Below, piece after piece: positions 1-7,443 of a stretch of DNA of 33,575 bases. Source of the DNA: an uncultured bacterium (GTDB lineage Bacteria > Patescibacteriota > Minisyncoccia > Phycocordibacterales > UBA5272); assembly GCA_903834855.1 (NCBI GenBank), contig CAILKS010000071.1:1-33575 (forward strand). The letters are read 5' to 3'. Every line of letters starts with the position of its first letter. Position 1 is the first letter of the stretch. The position numbers were made by a program, and so were the translations under genes. Under the pieces are notes generated by a model that saw nothing but the letters and a program-made list of their open reading frames with translations, searched no databases and was not told where the DNA came from.

Positions 1-311
1 TCATTATCATTATGCGGAAAAGATAAAATTGTCGGGTATATTTTTATATTCTTCTTTTTTGCAGCAGAAATAAGCCCGACCCAAGGTTCCTCTTTTATTT
101 TTAAGACATCCTTAATTGTGCCGTCTGTTTGTAATTCAAAAGCAAAAGGACTTATTTGAGTAACTTTTTCTAAGTTTGCCATTGTGCTACTTGCTCCAGC
201 TGTCTTTTGCCAATAAGGAATCCAAACAGCCTTATCAAAAGGAAGGGTCGCAGAAAAAACACTCGCATAAGTGGAAGACAAGAAAAAAACCATTATTAAT
301 ATCTTCTTCAT
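1..311 (-). CDS. Secreted GH18-like protein, N-terminal part (cut by window edge)
   Basis: The reading frame opens at ATG 311 and runs out of the window with no stop (103 codons visible). It begins with a signal peptide (MKKILIMVFFLSSTYASVFSA), followed by VWIPYWQ, a run of Ala/Ser/Thr, then ISPFAFEL and a Asp-Gly pair. A Trp/Tyr-rich first beta strand followed by a strand ending in a phenylalanine-rich 'SPF' motif is typical of the start of glycoside hydrolase family 18-like (YaaH/chitinase-type) barrels. That family binds or cleaves N-acetylglucosamine polymers such as peptidoglycan. The catalytic DxxDxE motif would lie beyond the edge, so activity cannot be judged. A TGGTATAAT promoter ends 7 bases before the start, so this gene probably has its own, almost leaderless, transcript. 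The family call is an inference from the fold's N-terminal pattern. Confidence 0.55.
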   Translation of the reverse strand, partial: MKKILIMVFFLSSTYASVFSATLPFDKAVWIPYWQKTAGASSTMANLEKVTQISPFAFELQTDGTIKDVLKIKEEPWVGLISAAKKKNIKIYPTILSFPHNDN

Positions 312-318
312 ATATATA

Positions 319-327
319 ATTATACCA
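319..327 (-). promoter_or_regulatory. Extended -10 promoter of the GH18-like gene
   Basis: The minus strand reads TGGTATAAT, a perfect extended -10 (TGn-TATAAT) with the hexamer at 319-324. The predicted start of transcription is near 312, one base before ATG 311, so the mRNA would be essentially leaderless. No good -35 box is visible. Confidence 0.5.
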
Positions 328-358
328 TTCTAGACCTCAATTTCTTTCAAAAGATAAG

Positions 359-784
359 CTATTTATTAGCAGGTAGCTCACCTGTAAAGAATATTGCATT
401 TGGATCACTTGAATTTGTGTAGATTAATGACAAAATTATAACTACCAAAAAGAATATCAAGAAAGCAAAGTAAAAGTACTTTTTATTCTTTTTAAAAAGA
501 AAAATAAAAAGTGAGGAAATAAATGTTATAACAAAAGTATATATTGTTACTAATAAATCTATTGGGGCTGGACGATTTGTCATAAATTCAAAAAAGTTTT
601 TACATTGATGTAAAGCATCCTTTTTTGCTTCTTGAAAAGTACCACAGAGCGGAGAATTTTTTGTTATTCTCTCATCATAACTATTAATATGTGTAATTTG
701 TTTATACTCTAAAAATGAAACAAATAAACAAATTAAGAATAATATAAATGGAATGAGAAATATCTTCTTTAAGATGTCTTTCAT
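359..784 (-). CDS. Small three-span membrane protein, function unknown
   Basis: This 141-aa protein is not one I recognise. It has a hydrophobic N-terminal segment (about residues 8-26), a soluble loop of about 50 residues with two cysteines (C47, C61), and two closely spaced membrane segments (about 77-97 and 103-122) separated by the basic KKNKK turn. It ends in a short polar tail. The loop between span 1 and span 2 would sit on one side of the membrane and the two Cys could form a disulfide if it is outside; that is inference. The ATG lies two bases after the aspS stop codon, so it is probably co-transcribed and translationally coupled with aspS. Nothing ties it to tRNA charging. Confidence 0.7.
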   Translation of the reverse strand: MKDILKKIFLIPFILFLICLFVSFLEYKQITHINSYDERITKNSPLCGTFQEAKKDALHQCKNFFEFMTNRPAPIDLLVTIYTFVITFISSLFIFLFKKNKKYFYFAFLIFFLVVIILSLIYTNSSDPNAIFFTGELPANK

Positions 785-786
785 AA

Positions 787-2196
787 TTATTTTCCTACAC
801 TAATTTTTAATTCCTTTAATGTTTTCTCAGAAGCTGGAGACGGTGCTTGCATTAACAAATCTTTTCCTTCACCGGTCTTTGGAAATGCAATTACTTCACG
901 AATATTTGGTTCATTAAGTAAAAGCATAAGTAATCTGTCTAATCCCCACGCAATACCACCGTGTGGTGGAGTTCCTGATGCTAGAGCGCGCAGCATGTGG
1001 CCAAAATTTGTTTCAATACGAGCATCGTCATAACCCATAATTTCAAATGATATTTTTAGTTCATTTGCTTTATGAAGTCTAATACCTCCTCCCCCAATTT
1101 CATTACCATTCATAGCAATGTCATATTGAGTTGAAAGAATATCGCCAATATTTTTCTTTGCCAAGAAATCTTCTCTATAAGCATCTTGTATCCCTGTGAA
1201 AGGATTATGAGTAAATGTCCACTCACCCGTTCCGTCCACATTATCAGTTCCAGTTTTTTCAAATGCTGGAAAATCTATTACCCAACAAAAAGCCAAAAGA
1301 TTTGGATCATTTTTATCTTCTCTTATATCTGGTTTATCATTTCCATATTTTTCCATAGCCTCTTTGTAAGTGAAAACTGGGAATGGAATTTGTTGAATTT
1401 TTTTCTCTGGGAATAAATCAGTTACAAGTTTAATTAATACATCTTCATTTATTTTCATGACGTCACCTCTCTCAACAAAACTCATTTCCATGTCAAACTG
1501 TGTAAATTCTGGTTGGCGATCACCACGGGTATCTTCATCACGCATACATTTTGCTATTTGGAAGTATCTTTCAAATCCACCAGCCATGAGCAACTGTTTG
1601 TATTGTTGTGGCGATTGTGGAAGTGCATAAAAACTTCCAGGATAAATACGAGATGGTACAAGATAACTACGTGATCCTTCTGGGGTTGGATTTGTAAGTA
1701 ACGGAGTATCAACTTCTATAAAACCTTGTTCATTAAAATAATTACGAACATAGTTTATAACTTGGTGACGCATTCTAATATTTCTTTGTATTCTTGGGCG
1801 ACGCTGATCAAGATATTTTTTCTCAAGTCTTACTTCTTCACCAATTTCACGCCCGTCACTTGAAATATCAAAAGCTGGAGTTTCAGCCTCATTTAAGATT
1901 TCAATTGATAAAACTTCAAGCTCTACGTCACCATTTATAACATCTGCTTTTATGTTCTTTTCCGGGCGTTTATTAACTTTCGCCGTAACGGCCAAAACCC
2001 ACTCAGGACGCACTTTTTCTGCAATTCCGAGTGCTTCTACATGATTTGGCAATACTACCGCCTGAACCTTTCCTGTGACATCACGTAGGTCTAAAAAGAC
2101 CATTTTCCCCTGGTCACGACGCACATCTACCCAACCTTTAACAGTAACCTCTTCTCCCACGTGCACAGAAATGTCTTTGATATATGTTCTTGACAT
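787..2196 (-). CDS. aspS: Aspartyl-tRNA synthetase, compact form lacking the GAD domain
   Basis: This class IIb synthetase attaches aspartate to tRNA-Asp (and tRNA-Asn if non-discriminating) in the cytoplasm. I start it at ATG 2196 (MSRTYIKD, 469 aa). The frame stays open further upstream only because it runs through the T-box leader. An OB-fold anticodon-binding domain comes first (VTVKGWVDVRRDQGKMVFLD). The catalytic core follows, with motif 2 CMRDEDTRGDRQPEFTQFD and motif 3 GGIAWGLDRLLMLL. Bacterial AspRS is usually about 590 aa because a GAD domain of about 120 residues is inserted after the YGxDKPDxR motif. Here YGNDKPDIRED runs almost directly into the second half of the core (CWVIDFPAFEKTG), so that domain is absent. 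The surrounding residues remain bacterial in type. No Shine-Dalgarno is visible because the ATG directly follows the terminator U-tract. Confidence 0.95.
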   Translation of the reverse strand: MSRTYIKDISVHVGEEVTVKGWVDVRRDQGKMVFLDLRDVTGKVQAVVLPNHVEALGIAEKVRPEWVLAVTAKVNKRPEKNIKADVINGDVELEVLSIEILNEAETPAFDISSDGREIGEEVRLEKKYLDQRRPRIQRNIRMRHQVINYVRNYFNEQGFIEVDTPLLTNPTPEGSRSYLVPSRIYPGSFYALPQSPQQYKQLLMAGGFERYFQIAKCMRDEDTRGDRQPEFTQFDMEMSFVERGDVMKINEDVLIKLVTDLFPEKKIQQIPFPVFTYKEAMEKYGNDKPDIREDKNDPNLLAFCWVIDFPAFEKTGTDNVDGTGEWTFTHNPFTGIQDAYREDFLAKKNIGDILSTQYDIAMNGNEIGGGGIRLHKANELKISFEIMGYDDARIETNFGHMLRALASGTPPHGGIAWGLDRLLMLLLNEPNIREVIAFPKTGEGKDLLMQAPSPASEKTLKELKISVGK

Positions 2197-2244
2197 AAAA
2201 ATAGCCGTAAACAAATAGACATACGAAATTCTATTTGTGTACGG
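2197..2244 (-). terminator. Regulated intrinsic terminator of the aspS T-box
   Basis: On the minus strand CCGTA (2244-2240) pairs with TACGG (2209-2205), and inside that ACAAATAGA pairs perfectly with TCTATTTGT (9 bp) around a 10-base loop. The stem is followed by CTATTTTT, which runs straight into ATG 2196. The 5' arm CCGTA is the same strand used by the antiterminator, so the two structures exclude each other. That is the defining property of a transcriptional T-box switch. Confidence 0.8.
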
Positions 2245-2346
2245 ACGATTACGGGAACCGTGGTGCCACCATACATTGCTACTTATTGTAGCCACTCGAT
2301 TATTAAAATATAAAGCTCCGAAGTTGTTAATTTCATCAATGCCTTA
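2197..2346 (-). promoter_or_regulatory. T-box-type tRNA-sensing leader upstream of aspS
   Basis: Read on the minus strand, 2274-2239 form a textbook T-box antiterminator: GTATGG (2274-2269), bulge TGGCACC (2268-2262), ACG (2261-2259) and an 11-base loop. The strand then returns with CGT (2247-2245) and CCGTAC (2244-2239), which pair with ACG and GTATGG. Just upstream is a perfect 5-bp hairpin (2292-2278, GCTAC/GTAGC, loop AATAA) in the place of stem III. A weaker AU-rich helix (2338-2328 with 2308-2298) may be a short stem I. The UGGC of the bulge is complementary to G73-C-C-A, the acceptor end of tRNA-Asp and tRNA-Asn. In known T-boxes, uncharged tRNA stabilises this fold and prevents termination. 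A specifier codon cannot be placed with confidence: AAU lies on the 3' side of the short stem and GAU on the 5' side. Confidence 0.8.
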
Positions 2347-2352
2347 ATATTT

Positions 2353-2382
2353 ATACTAGCACAAAGAAGCTGGGGAAGACAA
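2353..2382 (-). promoter_or_regulatory. Possible promoter of the aspS T-box transcript
   Basis: The minus strand has TTGTCT (2382-2377), an 18-base spacer and TAGTAT (2358-2353), giving a start near 2346. The match is moderate. It is the best candidate upstream of the T-box and would leave only a short stem I in the RNA. Confidence 0.35.
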
Positions 2383-2386
2383 GAAT

Positions 2387-2519
2387 GCTGGGATAATTTT
2401 CAATTATCAATTTCCAATTTTCAAAAAGATACGAAGGGGGAAATCCCAGCTAATTTTTAATTTCTAGTTTTTAATTTTTAATGGAAATACAGACACTGGA
2501 TTCCCGCCTGCGCGGGAAT
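2387..2519. repeat. Intergenic inverted repeats including a dRS3-like palindrome
   Basis: Two dyads lie between trpS and the aspS leader. GCTGGGAT (2387-2394) is repeated inverted as ATCCCAGC (2442-2449) around AT-rich sequence built of 'CAATTATCAATTTCCAATT' units, which recur at 14733-14765. At 2500-2519 is ATTCCCGCCTGCGCGGGAAT, a perfect 8-bp hairpin arm around CTGC. It has the ATTCCC-N8-GGGAAT form known as dRS3 in Neisseria and seen widely elsewhere. No coding potential is seen here. Confidence 0.55.
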
Positions 2520-2573
2520 GACAAAATGCATGTGTTTCGTACTCCTTACTCCATTCTCCTTACTTCTTATATC

Positions 2574-3566
2574 TTATTCCAATCCAACTTGAGAGCGAAC
2601 TTTTTGCATTGTTAATTCGGCGCGAGATTTTGCTTTTTCACCACCTTCTTTTAAGATTGATAAAATCTTTTCTGGGTTAGCCATTAAATCATCGTAAATT
2701 TCTTTTTTGCCTTCTCTCCATTTTAGAATGGTTGCAAATAATTCTTCTTTTGCTTCTTTATATCCATAGCCACCATTTTCAAACTTGGTTCGTAATTCTT
2801 TATCTTCATCTGCTGTTAAGAAAAGTTTATGAATATTGTAAATATTATTTTCGTCCGGATTCTTTTTTTCTTCTGGTGCTTTACTATCTGTAACAATACT
2901 CATAACACGTTTTTTTAAATCTTCTTCCGTTGAAAAAAGTTCTATATGATTATTATTACTCTTACTCATTTTCTGTCCATCTACCCCAGGAACAATTCCA
3001 GTACTTTCAAGTATAAGGTCTTTCGGCTCTTTAAATTGTTCAACTTTATATGTTCTATTATAAAATCCTGCAATATCCCGAGCATATTCAATATGTTGTT
3101 TTTGATCTTTTCCAACTGGAACAATATCAGCACCATAAATTAGAATATCTGCCGCCATCAGAACCGGGTAATCAAATACACCAACATTTACTTCTTTATC
3201 TTTAGCCTCACTATCTTTGAATGCATGAGCACGCATCATATATGGCATAGTGACCAGATTATTAAAAATCCAAGTAAGTTCTGTAACTTCTGAGACATCT
3301 GACTGTTTAAATAAAATAGCTTTATTACTTATATTTAAACCACAAGCAATGTATGAAGCTGCTGCCTCTAATGTTTGTTGGCGTAATTCATCTCCATTTT
3401 TAACACTGGTAAGTGCGTGATAATCTGCAAGAAAAATATAATTTTCATAATCATCATTTTCTGTATTATTCGCTGCCATAATATTTTGCCTCATCGCACC
3501 GAAATAATTACCAAAATGAAGCTTCCCTGTTGGCTTAATTCCCGAAACTAAAATTTTCTTTGACAT
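2574..3566 (-). CDS. trpS: Tryptophanyl-tRNA synthetase
   Basis: This class Ic synthetase activates tryptophan and loads tRNA-Trp in the cytoplasm. I start it at ATG 3566 (MSKKILVSGIKPTG, 330 aa), the usual bacterial length. The in-frame start further upstream would add 15 residues unlike the family. The HIGH-type signature is PTGKLHFGNYFGAMRQ near the N-terminus, and the KMSKS loop is GQKMSKSNNNH around residue 200. The tryptophan pocket region (YPVLMAADILIYGADIVPVG) and the QHIEYARDIA helix are intact. It stands alone between a terminator upstream (3609-3632) and the aspS T-box leader. A TGCTATACT promoter ends 7 bases before the ATG, which predicts a nearly leaderless mRNA. There is no T-box in front of it. 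Confidence 0.95.
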   Translation of the reverse strand: MSKKILVSGIKPTGKLHFGNYFGAMRQNIMAANNTENDDYENYIFLADYHALTSVKNGDELRQQTLEAAASYIACGLNISNKAILFKQSDVSEVTELTWIFNNLVTMPYMMRAHAFKDSEAKDKEVNVGVFDYPVLMAADILIYGADIVPVGKDQKQHIEYARDIAGFYNRTYKVEQFKEPKDLILESTGIVPGVDGQKMSKSNNNHIELFSTEEDLKKRVMSIVTDSKAPEEKKNPDENNIYNIHKLFLTADEDKELRTKFENGGYGYKEAKEELFATILKWREGKKEIYDDLMANPEKILSILKEGGEKAKSRAELTMQKVRSQVGLE

Positions 3567-3573
3567 ACTCCAT

Positions 3574-3582
3574 AGTATAGCA
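3574..3582 (-). promoter_or_regulatory. Extended -10 promoter of trpS
   Basis: The minus strand reads TGCTATACT (hexamer at 3574-3579). Transcription would start near 3567, directly at the trpS start codon. No -35 consensus is visible. Confidence 0.5.
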
Positions 3583-3604
3583 AAGAAATAATTTTTTTCA
3601 TTCG

Positions 3605-3638
3605 AAAACAAAAACCTGCCAGAAAGGCAGGTCTTTTT
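3605..3638 (-). terminator. Intrinsic terminator, bidirectional, after the 3669-4193 gene
   Basis: A 7-bp stem ACCTGCC/GGCAGGT (3614-3620 with 3626-3632, loop AGAAA) is followed by TTTTTG on the minus strand and by TTTTT on the plus strand. It closes the orphan gene and separates it from trpS. Confidence 0.85.
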
Positions 3639-3668
3639 AAGGGTTCACATCTAAAATAGTAAGGATAC

Positions 3669-4193
3669 CTAAACCTTAGTGTGTTGTGGTGGGGTCAGAC
3701 AATCAATAAGAATTAACGTCCGCAATGATTGTTCTAACGCATTTTCTCGGATTGATTCAAGTTCTTTCTTGAAATATTTTGTCCACCCATTCAAATCCTT
3801 TTTCTTTTTTCGGTACTCATCTTGATACTCTTTGGCTACATGTGTCTCAACATTTACATCGAGATCAATCTGAGTAATAGAGCCAATATTACCCTGAGGA
3901 TGATAGTCACTGGATAATCCCCAAATATTAATGGGTTTACCAAAACCAGTACGTGGCTTGGAAGATATAACGATACGAAGACCTTCGCCTCCGAATCTAG
4001 CATGAACTTTTTCAATGAGTGCATGCACCGTCAATAGAGGTAAATCAATTGACATAAGAGCCAGAAGGCAAGCTTTAAGCTCTAACCCCTCTTCTTTTTC
4101 AAGAAGACTCTTGGTTAAAAAAGCTCCTGAAAGTTTCGGTTTCGATCCATTTCCAGGCATTTCTTGAATATTAGTATACAGGCGAATTTCCAT
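3669..4193 (-). CDS. Hypothetical protein, 174 aa
   Basis: I do not recognise this cytosolic protein. There is no signal peptide or membrane segment. The middle contains a hydrophobic/charged alpha-beta stretch (LRIVISSKPRTGFGKPINIW), then ITQIDLDVNVETHVAKEY. The C-terminal third is a basic, probably helical segment (YRKKKKDLNGWTKYFKKELESIREN). The ATG at 4193 is preceded by AGGGAAAA, a weak ribosome-binding site. The gene is a single-gene unit with its own terminator. Its style (compact, less AT-biased than the pilus region, own terminator) resembles the other orphan at 16921-17214, but I see no sequence similarity between them. Confidence 0.7.
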   Translation of the reverse strand: MEIRLYTNIQEMPGNGSKPKLSGAFLTKSLLEKEEGLELKACLLALMSIDLPLLTVHALIEKVHARFGGEGLRIVISSKPRTGFGKPINIWGLSSDYHPQGNIGSITQIDLDVNVETHVAKEYQDEYRKKKKDLNGWTKYFKKELESIRENALEQSLRTLILIDCLTPPQHTKV

Positions 4194-4356
4194 GGTATTT
4201 TCCCTAAAAGTTGATTAAAACAAGAACTACATTCGTTAAAACTAACATAAAATTAATAAAAATACTACAAGAAATAAGCAGCCACAAAATGGCCATTTTT
4301 TCTTTTTCTGGTATTTGTATAATCTAAAATCTAATGTCTAAAGTCTACTGTCTGTC

Positions 4357-5448
4357 TTAAAGTCCCTCGTTTTGAAGCCCTTCAATAAACTCCATCGCCT
4401 TCCTCGATAATTTCTTTGGCATATTTATATGAAGCTTCACAAGAACATCACCTCTACGACTTTTTTCATGAAGATGTGGCACACCACGCGCTCTCACACG
4501 TAAAACTTCTCCAGTTGCGGCGCCTGCTGGAATATCAATTTCAATTTTGCCATCTAATCCATCAATTATATGCTTCACACCAAGTAATGCATCTGTTAAT
4601 TTAATTTCGTGGACAATAGACAAATCATTTCCTTCTCTTTTCCATACTTTGTGTGGAGTAACATTTATTTTTACATAAAGATCCCCAGTTGTACCACCGG
4701 CTACTGCCTCGCCCATTTGTGTCATACGTATCATTTCACCATTTGAGATTCCAGCTGGAATAGCAATATTTACTTCTTCACGACTATTTACAACACCATG
4801 ACCCTTACAATCGTGACATTTTTCTTCAGGAACCTTTCCTGTACCACGACAGATATCACAGGTACGAACTGACTGGAAATTTCCCATGAAAGTTTTCTTT
4901 ACTTCATGAAGTTTTCCTTGGCCATTACAAGTAGTACAAGATTTTAATTTTGTACCAACTTTAGCACCGGATCCAGAACAAGTTTTACAAGTACTTACTT
5001 TTGAAAGTAAAACATTTCTTTCTGTTCCAAAAATAGCTTCTGTAAAAGGTACATCAATTTCAAGAGAAATATCTCGGCCTCTTTTTTGGCGAGATCCACC
5101 ATGTGTTCCACCACTAAACATATCTCCAAAAATATCTCCGAGATCGCCAAAATCAAATTGCATATCCCCGAAATCTGATTGATTGAATCCGCCGAAACCT
5201 CCAAATCCTCCTGCTCCACCCATGGGACCTTGACCATTAAAGGTTTGACCATAAGTATCGTATTCTTTACGTTTCTTTTCATCAGACAATGTCTGATACG
5301 CTTCATTTACTTCTTTGAACTTTGCTTCATCTCCTCCTTTTTTGTCAGGATGATATTTTGCGGCAAGTTTATAGAACGCCTTTTTTATATCGTCTTTTGA
5401 AGCACTTTTATCAATTCCAAGGACATTGTAATAATCTTTTGTGGCCAT
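4357..5448 (-). CDS. dnaJ: Chaperone DnaJ (Hsp40)
   Basis: This cytoplasmic co-chaperone delivers unfolded clients to DnaK and stimulates its ATPase. The 363-aa protein has a J domain (residues 1-70, HPD at 33-35), then a Gly/Phe-rich linker (GGAGGFGGFGGFNQSDFG). The zinc domain has four CxxCxGxG repeats: CKTCSGSG, CTTCNGQG, CDICRGTG and CHDCKGHG. Two beta-rich substrate-binding domains follow. All parts of a type I DnaJ are present and the length is normal. It follows dnaK after 27 bases and is the last gene of the grpE-dnaK-dnaJ set, the usual order. The region behind its stop holds only a weak GCCA/TGGC hairpin whose T-run is on the plus strand. Confidence 0.97.
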   Translation of the reverse strand: MATKDYYNVLGIDKSASKDDIKKAFYKLAAKYHPDKKGGDEAKFKEVNEAYQTLSDEKKRKEYDTYGQTFNGQGPMGGAGGFGGFGGFNQSDFGDMQFDFGDLGDIFGDMFSGGTHGGSRQKRGRDISLEIDVPFTEAIFGTERNVLLSKVSTCKTCSGSGAKVGTKLKSCTTCNGQGKLHEVKKTFMGNFQSVRTCDICRGTGKVPEEKCHDCKGHGVVNSREEVNIAIPAGISNGEMIRMTQMGEAVAGGTTGDLYVKINVTPHKVWKREGNDLSIVHEIKLTDALLGVKHIIDGLDGKIEIDIPAGAATGEVLRVRARGVPHLHEKSRRGDVLVKLHINMPKKLSRKAMEFIEGLQNEGL

Positions 5449-5475
5449 AATTTATAAAAGCTATTCTAGCATAAA

Positions 5476-7374
5476 TTATGCATTTCCAGGTGTCTCAGTA
5501 TTTGGTTCAGTTTTATCAGTCTCTGGTTTAACCTCTTCTGCTGTTGGCTCGGAAGTTGGTGCAGTTGTATCTGTAGCTGACTTCATCGCTTCACCAATTT
5601 TCATCATTTTATCAGACAATGATTCTGTTGCTTTTTTAATCACATCCATATCTTCACCAGCTCTTACTTTCTTAGTTTCTTCAACGGCATCTGTCACTTC
5701 TTTTTTAATATCCTCAGAGATTTTATCTCCAGCATCTTTAACAGCTTTCTCAGCAGTATGTACCATTGCATCAGCTAAGTTTTTAGCTTCAACTAATTCC
5801 ATCTTTTTCTTATCTTCATCAGCATGGGCTTCGGCATCCTGTTGCATTCTCTTAATATCATCATCAGATAGGCCAGATGAAGCTTCAATACGAATAGTTT
5901 GTACTTTACCTGAAGTTTTGTCTTTTGCAGTTACGTTTAGAACACCATTAGCATCAACATCAAAAGTAACTTCAACTTGTGGCATACCACGAGGAGCTGG
6001 CGGAATACCATCTAGAATAAATCTACCGAGTGATTTGTTATCAGCCGCAAGTGAACGCTCCCCTTGAGTAATGTGAATATCAACAGATGTTTGATTATCA
6101 GCTGCGGTTGAGAAAACTTGTGACTTTGAAGTTGGAATAGTCATATTCTTTTCTACAAGTTTTGTAGCAACTCCTCCCATTGTTTCTATACCAAGAGAAA
6201 GTGGAATCACATCAAGCAATAGCACATCTTTTACATCTCCCTGAAGAACTCCAGCCTGTACAGCCGCACCAAGTGCCACAACTTCATCTGGGTTTATTGA
6301 GCGATTCGGTTCTTTTCCAAATAATGCTTTTACTGCTTCAACTATTGCTGGCATACGAGTCTGACCTCCAACCATAATAATTTCATTTATTTCTTCTTTT
6401 TTAAATGGAGAAGCATCAAGTGCTCGTTTTGTAATTTCAATTGATCTATCAATAAATTCTTTTGAAATTTCTTCAAGCTTTGCACGGCTAACTTTCATAA
6501 GTAAATGCTTTGGGCCATCTACACCGGAGGTGATAAATGGAATATTTATTTCTGTTTCCATTTGAGTAGAAAGCTCGTGCTTTGCTTTTTCTGCCGCCTC
6601 ATCTAGTCGCTGAAGAGCAAGGGCATCTTTTGAAACATCAATTCCTTGGTCTTTTTTAAATTCTGCAGCAATATATTCTACGAATTTCTGATCAATATCA
6701 CGTCCTCCTAAATGTGAGTCACCGTCGACTGACTTTACTTCGACAACACCATCTCCTACTTCTAGAATTGAAATATCAAATGTTCCCCCTCCAAAGTCAT
6801 ACACTGCAATCTTTTCATTTTTCTGTGAATTAAATCCATAGGCAAGAGCAGCAGCTGTTGGTTCTGGAATAATACGTTTTACATCTAGTCCAGCAATTTT
6901 ACCTGCAGCGATAGTTGCCTGACGTTGAGTATCATTAAAATATGCGGGTACTGTGATGACTGCTTCTGTAATTACTTCGCCTGTTTTTGCTTCAACATCT
7001 GCTTTTATTTTTTGTAAAATCATTGCAGAAATTTCTTCTGGACGAACATCTTTTCCACCAAGAGAAATTAAAACACCATCATTGTCACCTGCCTTTATCT
7101 TGTATGGAACACGAGGAAGGTCTCCTTGTACCTCTTTATCAGAGAAAGAGTGTCCCATGAAGCGTTTTACGCCATATACGGTGTTTTCTGGGTTAGTCAC
7201 AGCCTGACGTTTAGCAATTTGTCCTACTGCACGCTCACCATTTTTATTCACAGAAACAACAGAGGGAGTCGTACGATTTCCTTCTAAGTTTTCAATTATT
7301 TTTGGCTGTCCAGCTTCAATGATTGCGACAGCGCAGTTTGTTGTTCCAAGATCGATTCCAATTATTTTTGACAT
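5476..7374 (-). CDS. dnaK: Chaperone DnaK (Hsp70)
   Basis: This ATP-driven Hsp70 folds and protects cytoplasmic proteins together with DnaJ and GrpE. The 632-aa protein starts with the phosphate-1 motif GIDLGTTNCAVAI. It carries the Hsp70 signatures VYDFGGGTFDISIL and IMVGGQTRMPAIVEAV, the interdomain linker DVLLLDVIPLSLGIETMGG, and a substrate-binding domain with ITQGERSLAADNKSLG and GIPPAPRGMPQVEVTFDVD. The lid is helical, and the tail is disordered and Thr/Glu/Pro-rich (TAPTSEPTAEEVKPETDKTE). Length and motifs are standard. It sits between grpE (69 bases upstream) and dnaJ. I see no separate promoter in the AT-rich gap, so read-through from the grpE promoter is likely. Confidence 0.98.
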   Translation of the reverse strand: MSKIIGIDLGTTNCAVAIIEAGQPKIIENLEGNRTTPSVVSVNKNGERAVGQIAKRQAVTNPENTVYGVKRFMGHSFSDKEVQGDLPRVPYKIKAGDNDGVLISLGGKDVRPEEISAMILQKIKADVEAKTGEVITEAVITVPAYFNDTQRQATIAAGKIAGLDVKRIIPEPTAAALAYGFNSQKNEKIAVYDFGGGTFDISILEVGDGVVEVKSVDGDSHLGGRDIDQKFVEYIAAEFKKDQGIDVSKDALALQRLDEAAEKAKHELSTQMETEINIPFITSGVDGPKHLLMKVSRAKLEEISKEFIDRSIEITKRALDASPFKKEEINEIIMVGGQTRMPAIVEAVKALFGKEPNRSINPDEVVALGAAVQAGVLQGDVKDVLLLDVIPLSLGIETMGGVATKLVEKNMTIPTSKSQVFSTAADNQTSVDIHITQGERSLAADNKSLGRFILDGIPPAPRGMPQVEVTFDVDANGVLNVTAKDKTSGKVQTIRIEASSGLSDDDIKRMQQDAEAHADEDKKKMELVEAKNLADAMVHTAEKAVKDAGDKISEDIKKEVTDAVEETKKVRAGEDMDVIKKATESLSDKMMKIGEAMKSATDTTAPTSEPTAEEVKPETDKTEPNTETPGNA

Positions 7375-7443
7375 AAGTTTTAAATAGTTAGTGGTTAATA
7401 GTTACTAGTTTGTAGTTAAATTCAAATTCTTTAATTCTCATTC

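Noticed and set aside
2197..2295. 33 extra N-terminal codons of aspS starting at 2295
   Set aside because: They run through the T-box antiterminator and terminator and look unlike any AspRS; ATG 2196 gives the family start.
5441..6067. 208-codon open frame on the plus strand opposite dnaK
   Set aside because: It is the antisense shadow of a highly conserved gene, rich in Ser/Ala/Val, with no family features.
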